From the NCBI GenBank assembly GCA_033961575.1, contig CM066731.1, positions 137,943,001-138,007,000 on the forward strand: 64,000 nucleotides of DNA. The letters are read 5' to 3'. Positions 44,551 through 55,560 of the stretch are shown here, piece by piece. The position numbers and the translations under genes were made by a program. Below the pieces are notes generated by a model, which saw nothing but the letters and a program-made list of their open reading frames with translations, did not search any database and had not been told where the DNA came from. The stretch's first letter is position 1, and each line of letters opens with the position of its first letter. Source of the stretch: Aselliscus stoliczkanus. Taxonomy: Eukaryota > Chordata > Mammalia > Chiroptera > Hipposideridae.

Positions 44551-44658
44551 CTTTTTTTTTTTTTGAAGGCAGTGTCATTGGCCCTCATATGTGGGACCCG
44601 AACCGCGGCCGCTGGCTTCCCAAGCCAGGGCTTAACCACCGCGCCACTCAGCCAGCCC
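44551..44658 (-). mobile_element. Short SINE (no T+ tail)
   Basis: Reverse copy: T tail, 'gaaggcagtgtcattggccc' to 'cgccactcagccagccc'. Target duplication of 17 bp with two mismatches at 44534-44550 and 44659-44675, older than the perfect ones. It lies in the 5' part of the L1. Confidence 0.9.
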
Positions 44659-45049
44659 TTTTAATATGTGTTCTTAAATGAATGTTTCTCCATTTTGTAT
44701 TTGCCCTTAGGACAATTTCCAGAGATATTAGATGATTTTTAAAAATTAATTTTCACCAGTTATATAGTTGTTTTGCTGGGGAGAGGGTTTGCCAAGCTCC
44801 TTATTTGACCACTCTGGAAGTTCCACTTTCTAATTTGCTTTTAAAGAGGCACCTTTCATAACCTCCATTGGCCTCAGCAATTTCTCCTAAACTCCTCTGA
44901 CAACGTTAACTACAAATCTTATAAAATAACATCATCAAGCAGAGAACAGTAATTTGGGGCCTGGCTAAGGTCTGGAGTGGGGCGTATCCCCGGGGATGGG
45001 TCAGGCGGCACAGGAAAGAATAGCAAACAAATGAATAACTATCTGGGCA

Positions 45050-45342
45050 GGTCAAATATGATCTGCAGAGTATAGTACAAATAAAACTGAAAGCAACAAA
45101 TGAACAAGACAAATAAACAAAAAGTCGTGGACACAGACAACAGTTTTGTGGTTACCAGAGGGGAAGGGGAAGGAGGTAGTAGAAGAAGGTAAAGGGGGCG
45201 TCAAATATATGGTGATGGAAGGAGAACTGACTCTGGGTGGTGAACTCACAATACAATATAGCTGCTGTATCATAGAGTTGTACACTTGAAACATATTGAT
45301 TTTACTAACCAATGTCACCCCAGTACATTTAATTAAAAAATA
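45050..45342 (+). mobile_element. 5'-truncated L1 3' end
   Basis: 'caaatgaacaagacaaataa', 'gtggttaccagaggggaagg', 'gagttgtacacttgaaacat', 'gattttactaaccaatgtca' and a short A tail. Same 3'UTR subfamily as the copy nested at 2486-2805. Confidence 0.8.
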
Positions 45343-45649
45343 GCAAGTAACCCAAGATAGGGTCCAGCAAGCATCAGAGTAGTCCCAAGGCATACATGCA
45401 TGGATCACAGCGAAGACAATTGGAGAATAGGTAATTTGTGAAAATGCAGAAGGAAAACACTATTACGTAGGAACAGTACCCACAGGCACAAGAAGGCAGA
45501 ATTCTGCTAAAAATAAAAGTGGGGTACTTTGTGTTGGGAATAAGGCAGAAACCCAGTTTTTGGAATTGAACAATAAAGTAAGAACCAGCAAAGTTAGTGT
45601 GCTGTGAGTTAGAAGTCATTATACGTCTCCAGTTTAAGCTTAAATTCTT

Positions 45650-45835
45650 CCCACAGCAGGGATGGTGCTGAGTCCCTGGCTGCACGTCAGAGTTACATGG
45701 GGCAGCTTTAAAAAAAGTCCTGATCACAAAACAACTACTTCAGAGCCTCCAAAGTAGGGCTCAGGAATAAGAAACGCTTTAAGTTCCCCAGGTGATTTCG
45801 AAGGAAGCCAAGTTAAGAACCACTATGATATATGG
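45650..45835 (-). repeat. MER5-like hAT MITE fragment
   Basis: 'tccctggctgcacgtcagag', 'gcagctttaaaaaaagtcct', 'ccccaggtgatttcgaagga' and 'taagaaccactatga' resemble MER5-type elements. The orientation assignment is tentative because the family is nearly palindromic. Confidence 0.5.
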
Positions 45836-46738
45836 GTGGGGAGAGTGCTAAGCTGAGATCAAAAGAAGGTTGTGGGGCAGGGAGACAGGCGGAGTGTACA
45901 TGTTTTTTTCTTTTTGAAAACCTCACCTAAGGATTCTCCTCCAAACTTCTAGCCTATTCATTTCCATACACATGTGCCAGACTTCTAATTGGTTATGCTG
46001 CTAATTACATCTCATACTCCGCTTATTTTGAATGTTGTATCTTTCCATTAGACCACAGCTGTAATTTCTAACACCACTTTGTATTTCATTGTTATACCCT
46101 ATTTTATAGTTATCCAGCAGGAATCCCAACAGAAATTCAGGCATATATGGGCACTATTAAATTGGTGAGGATGGTCTAAATGAGGCCTATTCAGGGGGAG
46201 TAAATGTTTCTTGGAGAGACCCTAACCTTAACCCAAAAAAATTATGGGGAGAAATTTATATATTAAATATTGACATATATATGTTAGTACTTAATGTATA
46301 AATAGCCCTTGGAAATCAATTAAGAATTGAACACCTCAATTTAAATAGCCAAAATATATGAACAGGCAAATTAAGGAGAATTAACAAATATGAAATGTTC
46401 ACTAAATTTTTAAAAAATTCTAATTAAAACAAGAATGAAGAATGATTTTTTAAAGCTTTTCAGGCTGGCAAAAATGAAAAAGATTCATAATATGGATATT
46501 ATCCAATGAAGGTAAGTCTCAGACCCTCCAATCTGTCCTCCATACCAGTATAAACTCTGTAGACCTCATTCTCTCCTGCATCCGACAAAATTGTAATATA
46601 TATTCACCACTGATTCGCCAATTATTCTAAGAATTTGAGCTATATTCTGGCTTTGTCCTATTGCTTCCATGTCATTTAGCTCATTTCCCTATGGCCTGAA
46701 TTAACTGTAAAATGGAAGCCACATCTAAAATTGTATTT
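45836..46738. other. Unassigned non-coding DNA
   Basis: AT-rich, with no recognised element or exon. Confidence 0.45.
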
Positions 46739-47609
46739 TAAAAAATTTTTACTGAGATAAAATTTATATAACATAAAATTCACCATTTTAACCATTTTAA
46801 ATTATACAATCAGTGGGTTTTAGTGTATTTACAATGTTGTACAACCATCACCACTACCTAACTGCAGAATTAGATAGACTTCAATCACCCCCAAAAGAAA
46901 CCCCTTATTTCCTAATATTGTCCTGCTCTCATCCTTTGGCAACACTAATCCATTTTCTGTTTCTATGAGCTCACCTGTTCTGGACAGTTCATATAAATCA
47001 TACAATACGTGATCTTTTGTGTTTTGGGCTCCTTCACTTAGCATAATGTTTTCAAGCTTCTTTCATGTTGTAGCATCTATGAGTACTTTATTACTATTTA
47101 TAGTTGAATAACATTCCTTGTACCACACTGTGTTTATTCATTCATAAGTTGATGGACATTTGAATTGTTTTTTACTTTTTGGCTATTAAGAATAATGCTA
47201 ATATAAACATTCCTGTACACATGTTTTTTTTAAATGTGAACATAGGTTTACAATTCTCTTGAGTATATATATACCCAGGAGTGGAATTGCTGGGTCATAT
47301 GGTAACTCTATCTTTAACTTTTTGAGGAACTGCCAAACTATATTCCACAGTAGCTGCACTTCATTCCCATCAGCACTGTATGAGGGTTCCAATTTCTCCA
47401 CATTCTCACCAACTTTCATTACTTTCATTTAAAAAAAAATTATATTCATCCCAGTGTGTGTGAATTGGTATCTCATTATGATTTTGATTTGCATTTTCCT
47501 AATAACTAATGGTGATGAGCATTTTTTGGGGTATTATTGACCATTTTATCTTTTTTGGAGAAATGTCTATTCAAGTCCTTAGCCCATTTTTAAATTGAGT
47601 TGATTCTTT

Positions 47610-48385
47610 TGGGGGGGGCAGTTAAAAAAATTTTATTATAAAATATTTGTATAACATGGATGTGGGGTAAAAATTGATATTAAAATAAACATCCAACACT
47701 CAGCTTAAGAAGTAGAATATTATAAGAAACTTTGAAGCTCCTATAGCCCTCTACCCAATTGTATCATCTGCGTTTATTTTCATTTGCTTTTCTTTATAGT
47801 TTTATTTTATATATATATATGTGTGTGTGTGTACCTATGTATATGTATGTATATATATATATATACATATGTACATATATATGTGTATATATATATGTTT
47901 ATATATATATATCCCTAAAATGTATAATTCTATTTTTCAAATTTTGAACATTTTTCTTTTTAATAATTTGTTATTTTTTAATTACAGTTGACATACAATA
48001 TTATATTAGTTTCAGGTATATAACATAGCCTTTAGATATTTATAGAACTTATGAAGTGATCAACCCAATAAATTTAGTACCCATCTGACACCATACATAG
48101 TTATTACAATATTATTGACTATATTCCCTATGCTCTGCTTTACATCTGCATGACTATTTCGCAACTACAAATTTGTACTTCTTAAACCCTTTCCGCTTTT
48201 CACCTATCTCCCCCAAAGCGCCTCCCATCTGGCAACCATCAAAATGTTCTTTGTAGCTACGAGTTTGCTTCTGTTTTGTTTGTTCATTTATTTTGTTCTT
48301 TAGATTCCACATATAAATGAAATCATATGGTATTTGTATTTCTCAGTCTGACTTATTTCACTTAGCACAATAGCTTCTAGGTCCA
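47610..48385 (-). mobile_element. Retroelement insertion with 14-bp target duplication
   Basis: The host L1 sequence 'tgagttgattcttt' occurs at 47596-47609 and again at 48386-48399, so everything between was inserted. The right half (about 47960-48385) is a younger L1 3'UTR in reverse ('acagttgacatacaatatta', 'gtttcaggtatataacatag', 'ttagcacaatagcttctagg'). The left half ('aacatccaacactcagctta', 'gaaactttgaagctcctata') looks like further L1 3' sequence but I cannot place it. A TA/TG microsatellite (47808-47913) lies between. Confidence 0.75.
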
Positions 48386-48455
48386 TGAGTTGATTCTTTA
48401 TAGGATCTGGAAACTAGACCCTTAGCAGATAGATGATTTTCTCATTAAATATATA

Positions 48456-48691
48456 CCGGGGTGCCAAAAAAAGGTATACAAGTGGAAACTTTGGTCAACG
48501 TTGCTCAAGCAGTAGTTCACCATAATTAGGAGTCTCTGGATGCTGATGGTAACCATGTTAAGCAACTCTTGTAATGGCAGAAGTCAAACGTGACTTGTAT
48601 TCATCTTTTGTTATTGGTATATATTGAGTATTATAATTTTAATACAGTTTTTTCCTTTCTTAAAATGTGTATACATTTTTTAGCACCCTTT
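48456..48691 (+). mobile_element. Short mariner element with transposase C-terminus
   Basis: Imperfect terminal inverted repeats ('ccggggtgccaaaaaaaggt' at 48456; complement 'gggtgctaaaaaatgtatac' at the right end near 48690), preceded by TA at 48454-48455. The last codons of a mariner-type transposase are readable at 48536-48574 (LDADGNHVKQLL then TAA), with a stop upstream. It is an internally deleted copy, from a family different from the one at 36.8 kb. Confidence 0.8.
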
Positions 48692-48752
48692 GTGTGTGTG
48701 CGCGCGTATGTGTTTTGTGTGTGTGTGTGTGTGTGTGTGAGTGTGTGTGCGT
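48692..48752. repeat. (GT)n microsatellite
   Basis: GT/GC-interrupted run directly after the mariner end; it probably replaced the right-hand TA target. Confidence 0.9.
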
Positions 48753-48925
48753 GTAGTCACGGGATGTGGAGTGCAGCATAGAGAAGATAGTCAATGGTAT
48801 TGTAACAGCTATCTATGATGTTAGAGGGTTAGTAGATTGGGGGGGGTTATCACTTTGTGAGGGGTGTAAATGTCTAACTATTACATTGCTTTGTACACCT
48901 GAAACTAATAGTAATAAAATAAAAA
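48753..48925 (+). mobile_element. L1 3' terminus
   Basis: 'gtcacgggatgtggagtgca', 'gtattgtaacagctatctat', 'gttatcactttgtgaggggt', 'tgctttgtacacctgaaact' and 'aataataaaataaaa'-like tail. Same 3'UTR ending as at 8410-8590 and 54580-54745. Confidence 0.8.
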
Positions 48926-49045
48926 TGAAAGAGAAACAAATAGAGAGAGGATGGAAAAAACCTGTGAAACTATATTTTAACAAGGAAATAAAAATTAGAT
49001 TGCAAAAAAAAACACCCCAAAACATTTTCTTTCATTCTGTAGGTT

Positions 49046-49046
49046 C

Positions 49047-49093
<47 letters not shown>

Positions 49094-49200
49094 TGTATTT
49101 ATTTTTTGAGGACAGTGTCACCGGCCCTCACATGTGGGACCAAACCGGGGCCTCTGGCTTCCCAAGCCAGCGCTTAACCACCGCGCAACTCGGCCAGCCC
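49046..49200 (-). mobile_element. Short SINE with (TTTA)n tail
   Basis: The tail, in reverse, is a run of about 14 TTTA units (49048-49105). The SINE follows: 'gaggacagtgtcaccggccc' to 'cgcgcaactcggccagccc'. L1 sequence continues on both sides. A target duplication is obscured by the microsatellite. Confidence 0.9.
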
Positions 49201-49490
49201 CCGTTTTCACTTCTTGACCATTGATACAAAAAAGGTTTTAATTTTAATGAAGTTCGATTTCTTTTCTTTTCTTTTTCTGCTTGTGCTTTTAGTGTAATAT
49301 TTAAGAAACCATCGCCTAACCCAAAATCACAAAGATGTACACCTATGCTGCCTTCTAAGAGTTTTATCATTTTAGTGCCTTTATTTAGCTGTTTGGTCCA
49401 CTTTGAGTTAATTTTATAGATGTGCCAGGGAAGGATCCAAATTCATTATTTTGTTTGTGCATATCCAGATCTCCTAGCACCATATGTTGA

Positions 49491-50635
49491 ACTTTGTGTA
49501 TTCTCATTAGATATTTCACCCAGATTATATCATAGGTGATGTTAGGTACTCCATGTTGAAACCCAACAAAAGATATCTGGATGAACCATCATTACAGATG
49601 AGAAACATAACTATTCTTTTAACGTGATGACTACTGGATACCTCCATTGTACAATGAAATTTTCTTTTGTGATTAGAAAATAATCTGTGGTATTAATCTG
49701 GCACTACAGGAATGTCTAGTTACCCATCAACTATTCTTTTAAGGATTTTACTGAATAGTAATTTCACTACTTCGCATAATCAAATTAGTTTTATGCTGCC
49801 TAGTCTATAAAATAAAGGAGGAGTTAGACAGTTCTTCTTAAACATCACTTTCCACCCTAACATTATTTTATTCTCTCAGTATAAATATTGACTTTATTTC
49901 AATCAAGTCATATTTTGTTTTCTTCTGCAGTACTAAAACAAGATAGTTACTTCAAATAACTAAGGGATTAGTCAAACAACCCCAGGAAGAAGGTACAATC
50001 GTTTGGTGAATGATATTTTAAGGAGATGTACTATTCGTTCTCCAATATTTGTTTTGTCCTCCTATTCTTTCATTGTGTTGCTCATGAGGCTTATATGCTA
50101 ACAACCTCAGGTAGAGAGTTTCGTATTTTTATATCATGGCACCAAACATTTGTGACACCAAGTCCAACCTCTGGAAAAATGTGAAAAGCTGCCTTTTACA
50201 CATCAGCATTAGGACTGATGGAGATTTTGTCAGGATTTTCCCAAAGCCTTGGGAATGTTTTGAGGGGAGAAGAATGGAGAAAACTAAAGGGACACAAAAT
50301 TGATGTTTCTAGGAATCTAAAGTACTCAGACCTAGACCCAGAAAAACAGAGCTAGTCTTTACAGAATTAAAACCAATGGGTGGACTATAAGGGCAGACAG
50401 ATTTCAGGTCAACGTAAAGAAGCTCTGTCTAAAACCCAAGCTGTCCCTAAGGATCAGGCTGCTGCCTTGTGAGGCAGAGAGCTCCACCCCTGTAAGGGTC
50501 CCAACAGAAGCTAGTGGGCCACCATTTGGGAATGCTGTGGACAAGACTCCTGCATTGAGTCAAAGGTGTGATTACATAACACCTAAGGCTCTTCTCACAC
50601 TTAGAGATCTGGGAGGCATCTTTGTTATTGAATCT
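49491..50635. other. Unassigned non-coding DNA
   Basis: No recognised repeat; no ORF with a domain. Confidence 0.45.
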
Positions 50636-50639
50636 ACCT

Positions 50640-51225
50640 GTCATTCCACCTCCTCAACATTTCTGATATTTATCCATTCTCATTTTTAGCTCTGCTGCCA
50701 CTAGGGCTGAAATCTTCTGTCAATCCTCCGCTAGAATTCCACACGCAAGGCAAACTTTACTATAGTCATTGCTCCTGCCTCTCTATTTGTTTTTTTTTTG
50801 TTTTTTTTGTTTTTTTGAGGGCAGTGTCACTGGCCCTCATATTTGGGATCCGAACCGGGGCCGCTGGCTTCCAAGGCTAGTGCTTAACCACCACGCCACT
50901 TGGCCGGCCCCATATTTGTTTTGAATTCCATTATTTCTCACCATTCAGCTCAAACTCTCCTCCTCAGGAAAGCCTTTTCTTGTCCAGCATAGAAGAGTCT
51001 GACTACTTGTACTGAACACACAAACAAATACTTTGTATATACTTCCAATATGCATTTATCATTCTATATGCAATTTTGTGTTTACACATCTGGTTCCCTT
51101 ACTAGATGATAACCTCCACCAGTGCAAGGATCACGCCTTATCTTTGTATTACAAGTACCTAAAAGAGTATTTCCTATAGACATTGCTCAACAAATATTTG
51201 GTGAGTAAATAAATCAAAGAATGAA
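50640..51225 (+). repeat. L2 LINE, split by a SINE
   Basis: 'tttagctctgctgccactag', then after the SINE 'ccattcagctcaaactctcc', 'tcaggaaagccttttcttgt', 'actagatgataacctccacc', 'caacaaatatttggtgagta' in L2 order down to the 3' end. Moderate divergence. Confidence 0.68.
50794..50912 (-). mobile_element. Short SINE (no T+ tail)
   Basis: Reverse copy: T/G tail, 'gagggcagtgtcactggccc' to 'cgccacttggccggccc'. A 10-bp target duplication (tatttgtttt) at 50784-50793 and 50913-50922 lies in an L2. Confidence 0.93.
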
Positions 51226-53205
51226 TTGCTAGGATTTCATATTTTTATTAAGAGTTCTTTTGATCATATCACATCTAGGGGATGGGAATGGAGTGTTTGG
51301 TGACTGACACCAGCATTTTATTATCTAGAGTAGTATTTTTTTAGCTTTAAATTTTCTATATTTCCCATCTCTCCCCCTGAGGGGATCAGTTTGCTGCAGA
51401 CGACTAAAAGTATTGACTTCACCAGTAAAGGGCAAGTTTGGCTCTGAGAAGTCCCCACCTGAAAACTTAATTAATATTGATGAGAAAGAAGATAAATCAG
51501 AAGGTATAAAGGGTACCATTTGAAGAATAGGAAGAAGAATAGGGAACTAGTAAAGAATTACGCAAGCAGGAAAATGTAAACATCAGGGGAAAGAGTGGAT
51601 GAACCACAATTTCGGATTATACATCTCAGTGCAATTCTGTGACAGTCTGATTAAGGGTGATACTTAGAAGATCCTGGAAGTTTTAAAACTGTGGTCAAGA
51701 ACAGAGTACAAAGGGGCACAGCACTGCTCCTGGGGAAGCACTGCAAAGATCAGGCGGATGATTAGCCTAGAGATGCATGCGAAAGAAGGATGCTCAAACT
51801 GCTGACAGGAGTTCTCTTCCCCCTCCTCAATAAGCAGAATCGCTTCATCCTTATGCCATGGGAGGTAATTTCTGGCTCTCTTATCTAGCACCAGCCTGAG
51901 AGAAATTTGAAAGGTAGACAAAATATAACATTTATTGCTATTCTCTTTTGACAGCCTTTCCCATTATCTCCAGTTTCCTCTAATTTCCTCTCTGTCTCCT
52001 AATTTCTCTTGTTTGCCCAGCCCTTTCCCTGATCTGTGAAGGTGCAGGGCATTCCAGCATTCCATTCTCTGGGCTTATCTCTCTTAACCTTTCCTAGTGT
52101 CCATGGCACCACGTCCATTCTTTCTGGCAAAACTGCTTGGCCAGTCTGAGCTAAACCGTTAATAAGACTATGGCTTTGGTTTCTAATGTATTTTTCTTCT
52201 CACACATGCATTCTGTCAGAGATTTTCAGTGGCTTAATCAAAAGGTGGAGTAAATAGAAACCATTTGCAAAGCTAACCCATCCTAAGCCTTCCATTTAAA
52301 ATGGAAGCTTCATCCTTAAGGAGCTTGAGATCCTTAAGAAATAGTTTCATATTTCATATTTTATTAAAATAAACAGGACACACACTACTTCAGATTTTTG
52401 TCTCATTCTAATGATTTTGATAGCAGCTGTTGTTAACTGGGGAGGAGTATATTTGTCAAAGCAGCTAATCATCTTGTATTTAAAAACAACAACAGAATGT
52501 AACAGGAATTTGGAATCTGCCCAGTATGTTTTTTGAGAAATGGATGGCAATGGTTGACAACTTTTTTGATGCCTCTTTCTGACACTCTCACAGGGGCACA
52601 CCCCACCCGCTCTCAGTGAATCTAAAGACAGATGTTGTCTAATACTTTAATGACACAGAAATGTGTTGTCTCACAACTACACTGAAGGAGAATCCAATGA
52701 GGCAGCCATGAATTATTAATAGCTGCTCTTTTGAATCTACTCTTCAAGAAAGTAATACTGGTTGTTTTTAATGGTGTCTGGAAATTCTTTCCTCTGTGTT
52801 AAGAGCAAAACAAAAAATAAAGGAAGGAAACAGAAAAAGAGGGAGGAAAAAAATAAGAAAGGATATCCTAGCTCCTTACTGTTAAATAGTTCTATAACTT
52901 TGAGATGAAAGCTTCTTGGAATATATATTTTTTCCCCAAGATTTGGGCAAGAGTCTGATCAAAAGTACTTGCTCACTATATTTCCCATATCTTTTTTAAT
53001 AATTATATACAAATTTCCATGTTTAATTTTTATCCCTCTGGATGACTCTGTTGTACATCTGAAATCACTATTTCAAGCATTTGTTTTTCCTCTCTCTAAT
53101 GAAGGATATCTTCAGTGCTCTTTTACCTTTCCCTACATTTTTTAACATTAATAATAACTGGTAATGACCTTTGATGGGAATGAGCCTCAGAAATGGTTTA
53201 GGGTT
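51226..53205. other. Unassigned DNA, 2 kb
   Basis: No element, exon or RNA gene that I can name. ORFs up to 85 codons lack recognisable domains. Confidence 0.45.
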
Positions 53206-53415
53206 CAGGGGTCAGCATATTATGGCCCACAAACCATAGTATGTTTGCTGCCTGTTTTTTAAATAATTTTATTGGAATACAGCCACACCCATTCATTTGT
53301 ATATTGTCTGTGGCTGCTTCTTTGCTATAATGCAAAGTTGCCAGATGATATATGGTCCTAATGTTTTTACTATCTTGCTCTTTATAGAAACAAAATATTG
53401 TTTACCCCTAAGCCT
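53206..53415 (+). repeat. hAT-type MITE
   Basis: Starts 'caggggtcagcatattatgg' and ends 'attgtttacccctaa', which are imperfect inverted termini. Inside are 'ttttattggaatacagccac', 'acccattcatttgtatattg' and 'tctgtggctgcttctttgct'. This is a common mammalian non-autonomous hAT element by memory; name not assigned. Confidence 0.7.
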
Positions 53416-53819
53416 TAGGTCATTGCTACCAAAAAAATATGGTTTACAGACTGTAATTGGTCTATGTACTATTTATTAGCAATTTGCAGTAATATGAGGA
53501 GCTTGCATGAAATATAAATAGAAACCAACTATGTCATTATGCACACTGTGGAGTTCAGCTGATTTTTCTGTGGCAAAACTTTCTGAACAAAGGAAGCAGT
53601 GTATAGATTTACATTATGCGGCAAGGTCTTTATCTCTCTGTGGATCAGCAGTTTTAGTGACACTGGCTTACATGACTATAAGACTTCACACTTTGAGGAA
53701 AGTATTACTTTATAACATTTCTGAGCTGTGTGACTCATAGAGATATGTAGAGCTATCAGTTACCTTTTGCTGGTTAATAAACTTCCCCAAAACTCTGTGA
53801 CTTAAAACAAATTTCATTG
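53416..53819. other. Unassigned DNA and start of an ancient repeat
   Basis: 53752-53819 ('ttaccttttgctggttaata', 'ctctgtgacttaaaacaaat') resembles the opening of the dispersed repeat seen at 7345; the L1 at 53820 cuts it off. The rest is unrecognised. Confidence 0.4.
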
Positions 53820-54748
53820 TGGAGAAAAGGGAACCCTGCTGCACTGTTGGTGGGATTGCAGATTGGTGCAGTCACTATGGAAGTCAGTATGGAGGTATCT
53901 CAAAAAACTGGAAATGGAACTACCTTTTGACCCAGCAATTCCACTCTTAGGCATTTATCCTGAAATCCCAAGACACTAATTCAAAAAAATATATGCACTC
54001 CTATATTCATTGAAGCGCTATTTACAATAGCCAAGACTTGGAAACAATCGAAATGCCCATCGGTAGACGACTGGATTAAGAAACTGTGGTACATTTACAC
54101 AATGGAGTATTACTCCGCTATAAAAAAGAATGAAATTGTACCATTTGTAATGATTTGGATGGACTTAGAGAACATTATGCTAAGTGAAATAAGTCAGTCA
54201 GAGAAAGACAAATACCATATGATCTCACTTATATGTGGAATCTAAAGAACTGAATAAACGAGCAATGTAAACAGAAATAGTCTTGGAGACACAGAGGAAA
54301 AACTGATGAGGGCTAGATGGGAAGGGGATGGGCATGAGGGAGAAGGAGAAGGGACGAGGCAACATAAACTGGTAACTACAATATTGCTGCAGGAATAGAA
54401 GAGATAGTTTGGGGAATATAATCAATAAGGTTGGAAGTATTTTTTAGGGAACCAGATGGACTCATGTCTTGTTAGGGAGACCACTTCATGGACAGTGTAG
54501 AGGCCTGACCATTGCACTGTACATCTGAAGCTGCCACTGAATAATATTAGATGTTAACTATAATTTAACACATGTATAGTCATGGGATATGGAATATAGT
54601 GTGGGGATGGAGTCAATGGAATTGTAATAGATATGTATGATATCGGGGGTGGGGATAGGGGAGGGGGAGGGGGAGTCCCTTTGTAAGGGGTGAAAAGGAT
54701 AACTATTGCATTGTTTTGTACATCTGTAACTAATAATAATTTTAAAAA
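53820..54748 (+). mobile_element. 5'-truncated L1 (late ORF2 plus 3'UTR)
   Basis: The last ~400 bp of ORF2 are recognisable ('gcactgttggtgggattgca', 'acccagcaattccactctta', 'acaatggagtattactccgc', 'agtgaaataagtcagtcaga'). A long 3'UTR follows, with 'ggtaactacaatattgctgc' and 'cattgttttgtacatctgta', then a short A tail. ORF2 has several stops, for example after the catalytic domain's end. It is one of the better-preserved L1 tails here. Confidence 0.88.
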
Positions 54749-54749
54749 A

Positions 54750-55560
54750 AGATTGGGTTGGCTTGATACATGACAGCAAGCCAAAAATAGACTGTATTTC
54801 AGCCATATTAGGGGTGGCTCTGAGAGACAGTGGAGAGGAAAAAAATCTTTCTAGTGGGCAGGGCTGTGAGCAGTTCACCTGGAACCTCCTCTACATAGAA
54901 TGAGAAGTTACCCAAGGTGAGAATATATACAAGTTCCTAGGTAGTGGCCAATGGTCTAGCCATCTGATCAGAGATCTCAGAAGAAAAGCATTGAAAGATT
55001 AGAGAGAAGTGGGAGGGACATGAAGTAAGAAGCTTTTCTGTACTGTATATTGATGCCCATCCAATAGCACCCACCATGAAAGAAGTACTCAATAACTAAG
55101 CAGATAAAATGATTAGGTGGTTGATGCTAGGCAATCTTTGTCATCATTCCACAACTGTCATAATGGGTACATGAATGAAGTAGCCAGGGTGGCATATATG
55201 AAATATATATATATGGGACCCAAAGCATGACCTATCACATATGGAGGCTGATCTTGCAACTCTTGTCCCTGGATGTCCAACCTGCAGCAACAGAGACCAA
55301 TGCTGAGCCACTATAAGGCACTACTTATTTCTCAAGGAAACCAGCTGGCCACTTGATGGTTCATGTTGACTACACTGGGCCCCTTTCAGCCTGAAAGGGC
55401 CAATGGTTTATCCTCATGGGTTAGGATACCTATTCTAGATTTGGGTCTGCCTTTCCTGCTTACAGAGCCTCAGGCAATACCACTATGCAGAGGAACAAGA
55501 GGATGAGTACCAGTTGCCATTCTGAGAATCTACTGCAGCTGTGAGGTCTGTAGTCATCTC
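54750..55560 (+). pseudogene. ERVL-type pol remnant (RNase H to integrase)
   Basis: Plus-strand sequence follows the order of ERVL pol as I remember it. A segment from about 54750 corresponds to the RNase H end ('ccatattaggggtggctctg'). The integrase zinc-finger follows, with CPTC at 55274-55285, and then the start of the integrase core ('ttgactacactgggcccctt'). A one-base deletion directly after CPTC shifts the frame, and many stops are present. This is an old endogenous-retrovirus copy that cannot make protein. No LTR is identified beside it; the L1 at 53820-54748 abuts its left edge. Confidence 0.7.

Larger units (their letters stand above)
39575..44840 (-). mobile_element. Old L1, long minus-strand copy with 5'UTR
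   Basis: Read on the plus strand the order is 3' to 5'. The L1 3' end: 'cttcattgaaatataattca', 'gtgtacaattcagtggttta'. Late ORF2: 'tatggatataccacattttg', 'ggggtccaacttctttcttt', 'ccagttgtcgagcaccattt'. Then 'agaacagcaattccagctct' near 41990 and an L1M-type 5' region ('aacagctgctttgaactctt', 'aatctgggccccttcagagt', GC-richer to 44500). About 5 kb with deletions, so no ORF survives. Interrupted by SINEs (39611, 41782, 44551) and an LTR (41165). Confidence 0.82.
46740..49490 (-). mobile_element. Old L1 with four kinds of nested insertion
   Basis: One minus-strand L1 can be followed in four pieces. 46740-47609 is the 3' end and late ORF2 ('tgggtcatatggtaactcta'; [14 protein letters not shown] on the minus strand). 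48386-48453 is 'ggatctggaaactagaccct'. About 49023-49046 is 'ctttcattctgtaggttc'. 49201-49490 is 'tttaattttaatgaagttcg' to 'ctagcaccatatgttga'. Between them sit a retroelement piece, a mariner, an L1 3' end, and a SINE. No ORF is intact. Confidence 0.85.

Noticed and set aside
48766..49224. 152-codon plus-strand ORF
   Set aside because: It crosses an L1 3' end, a (TTTA)n microsatellite and a SINE; its FLIYLFIYL stretch is the microsatellite.
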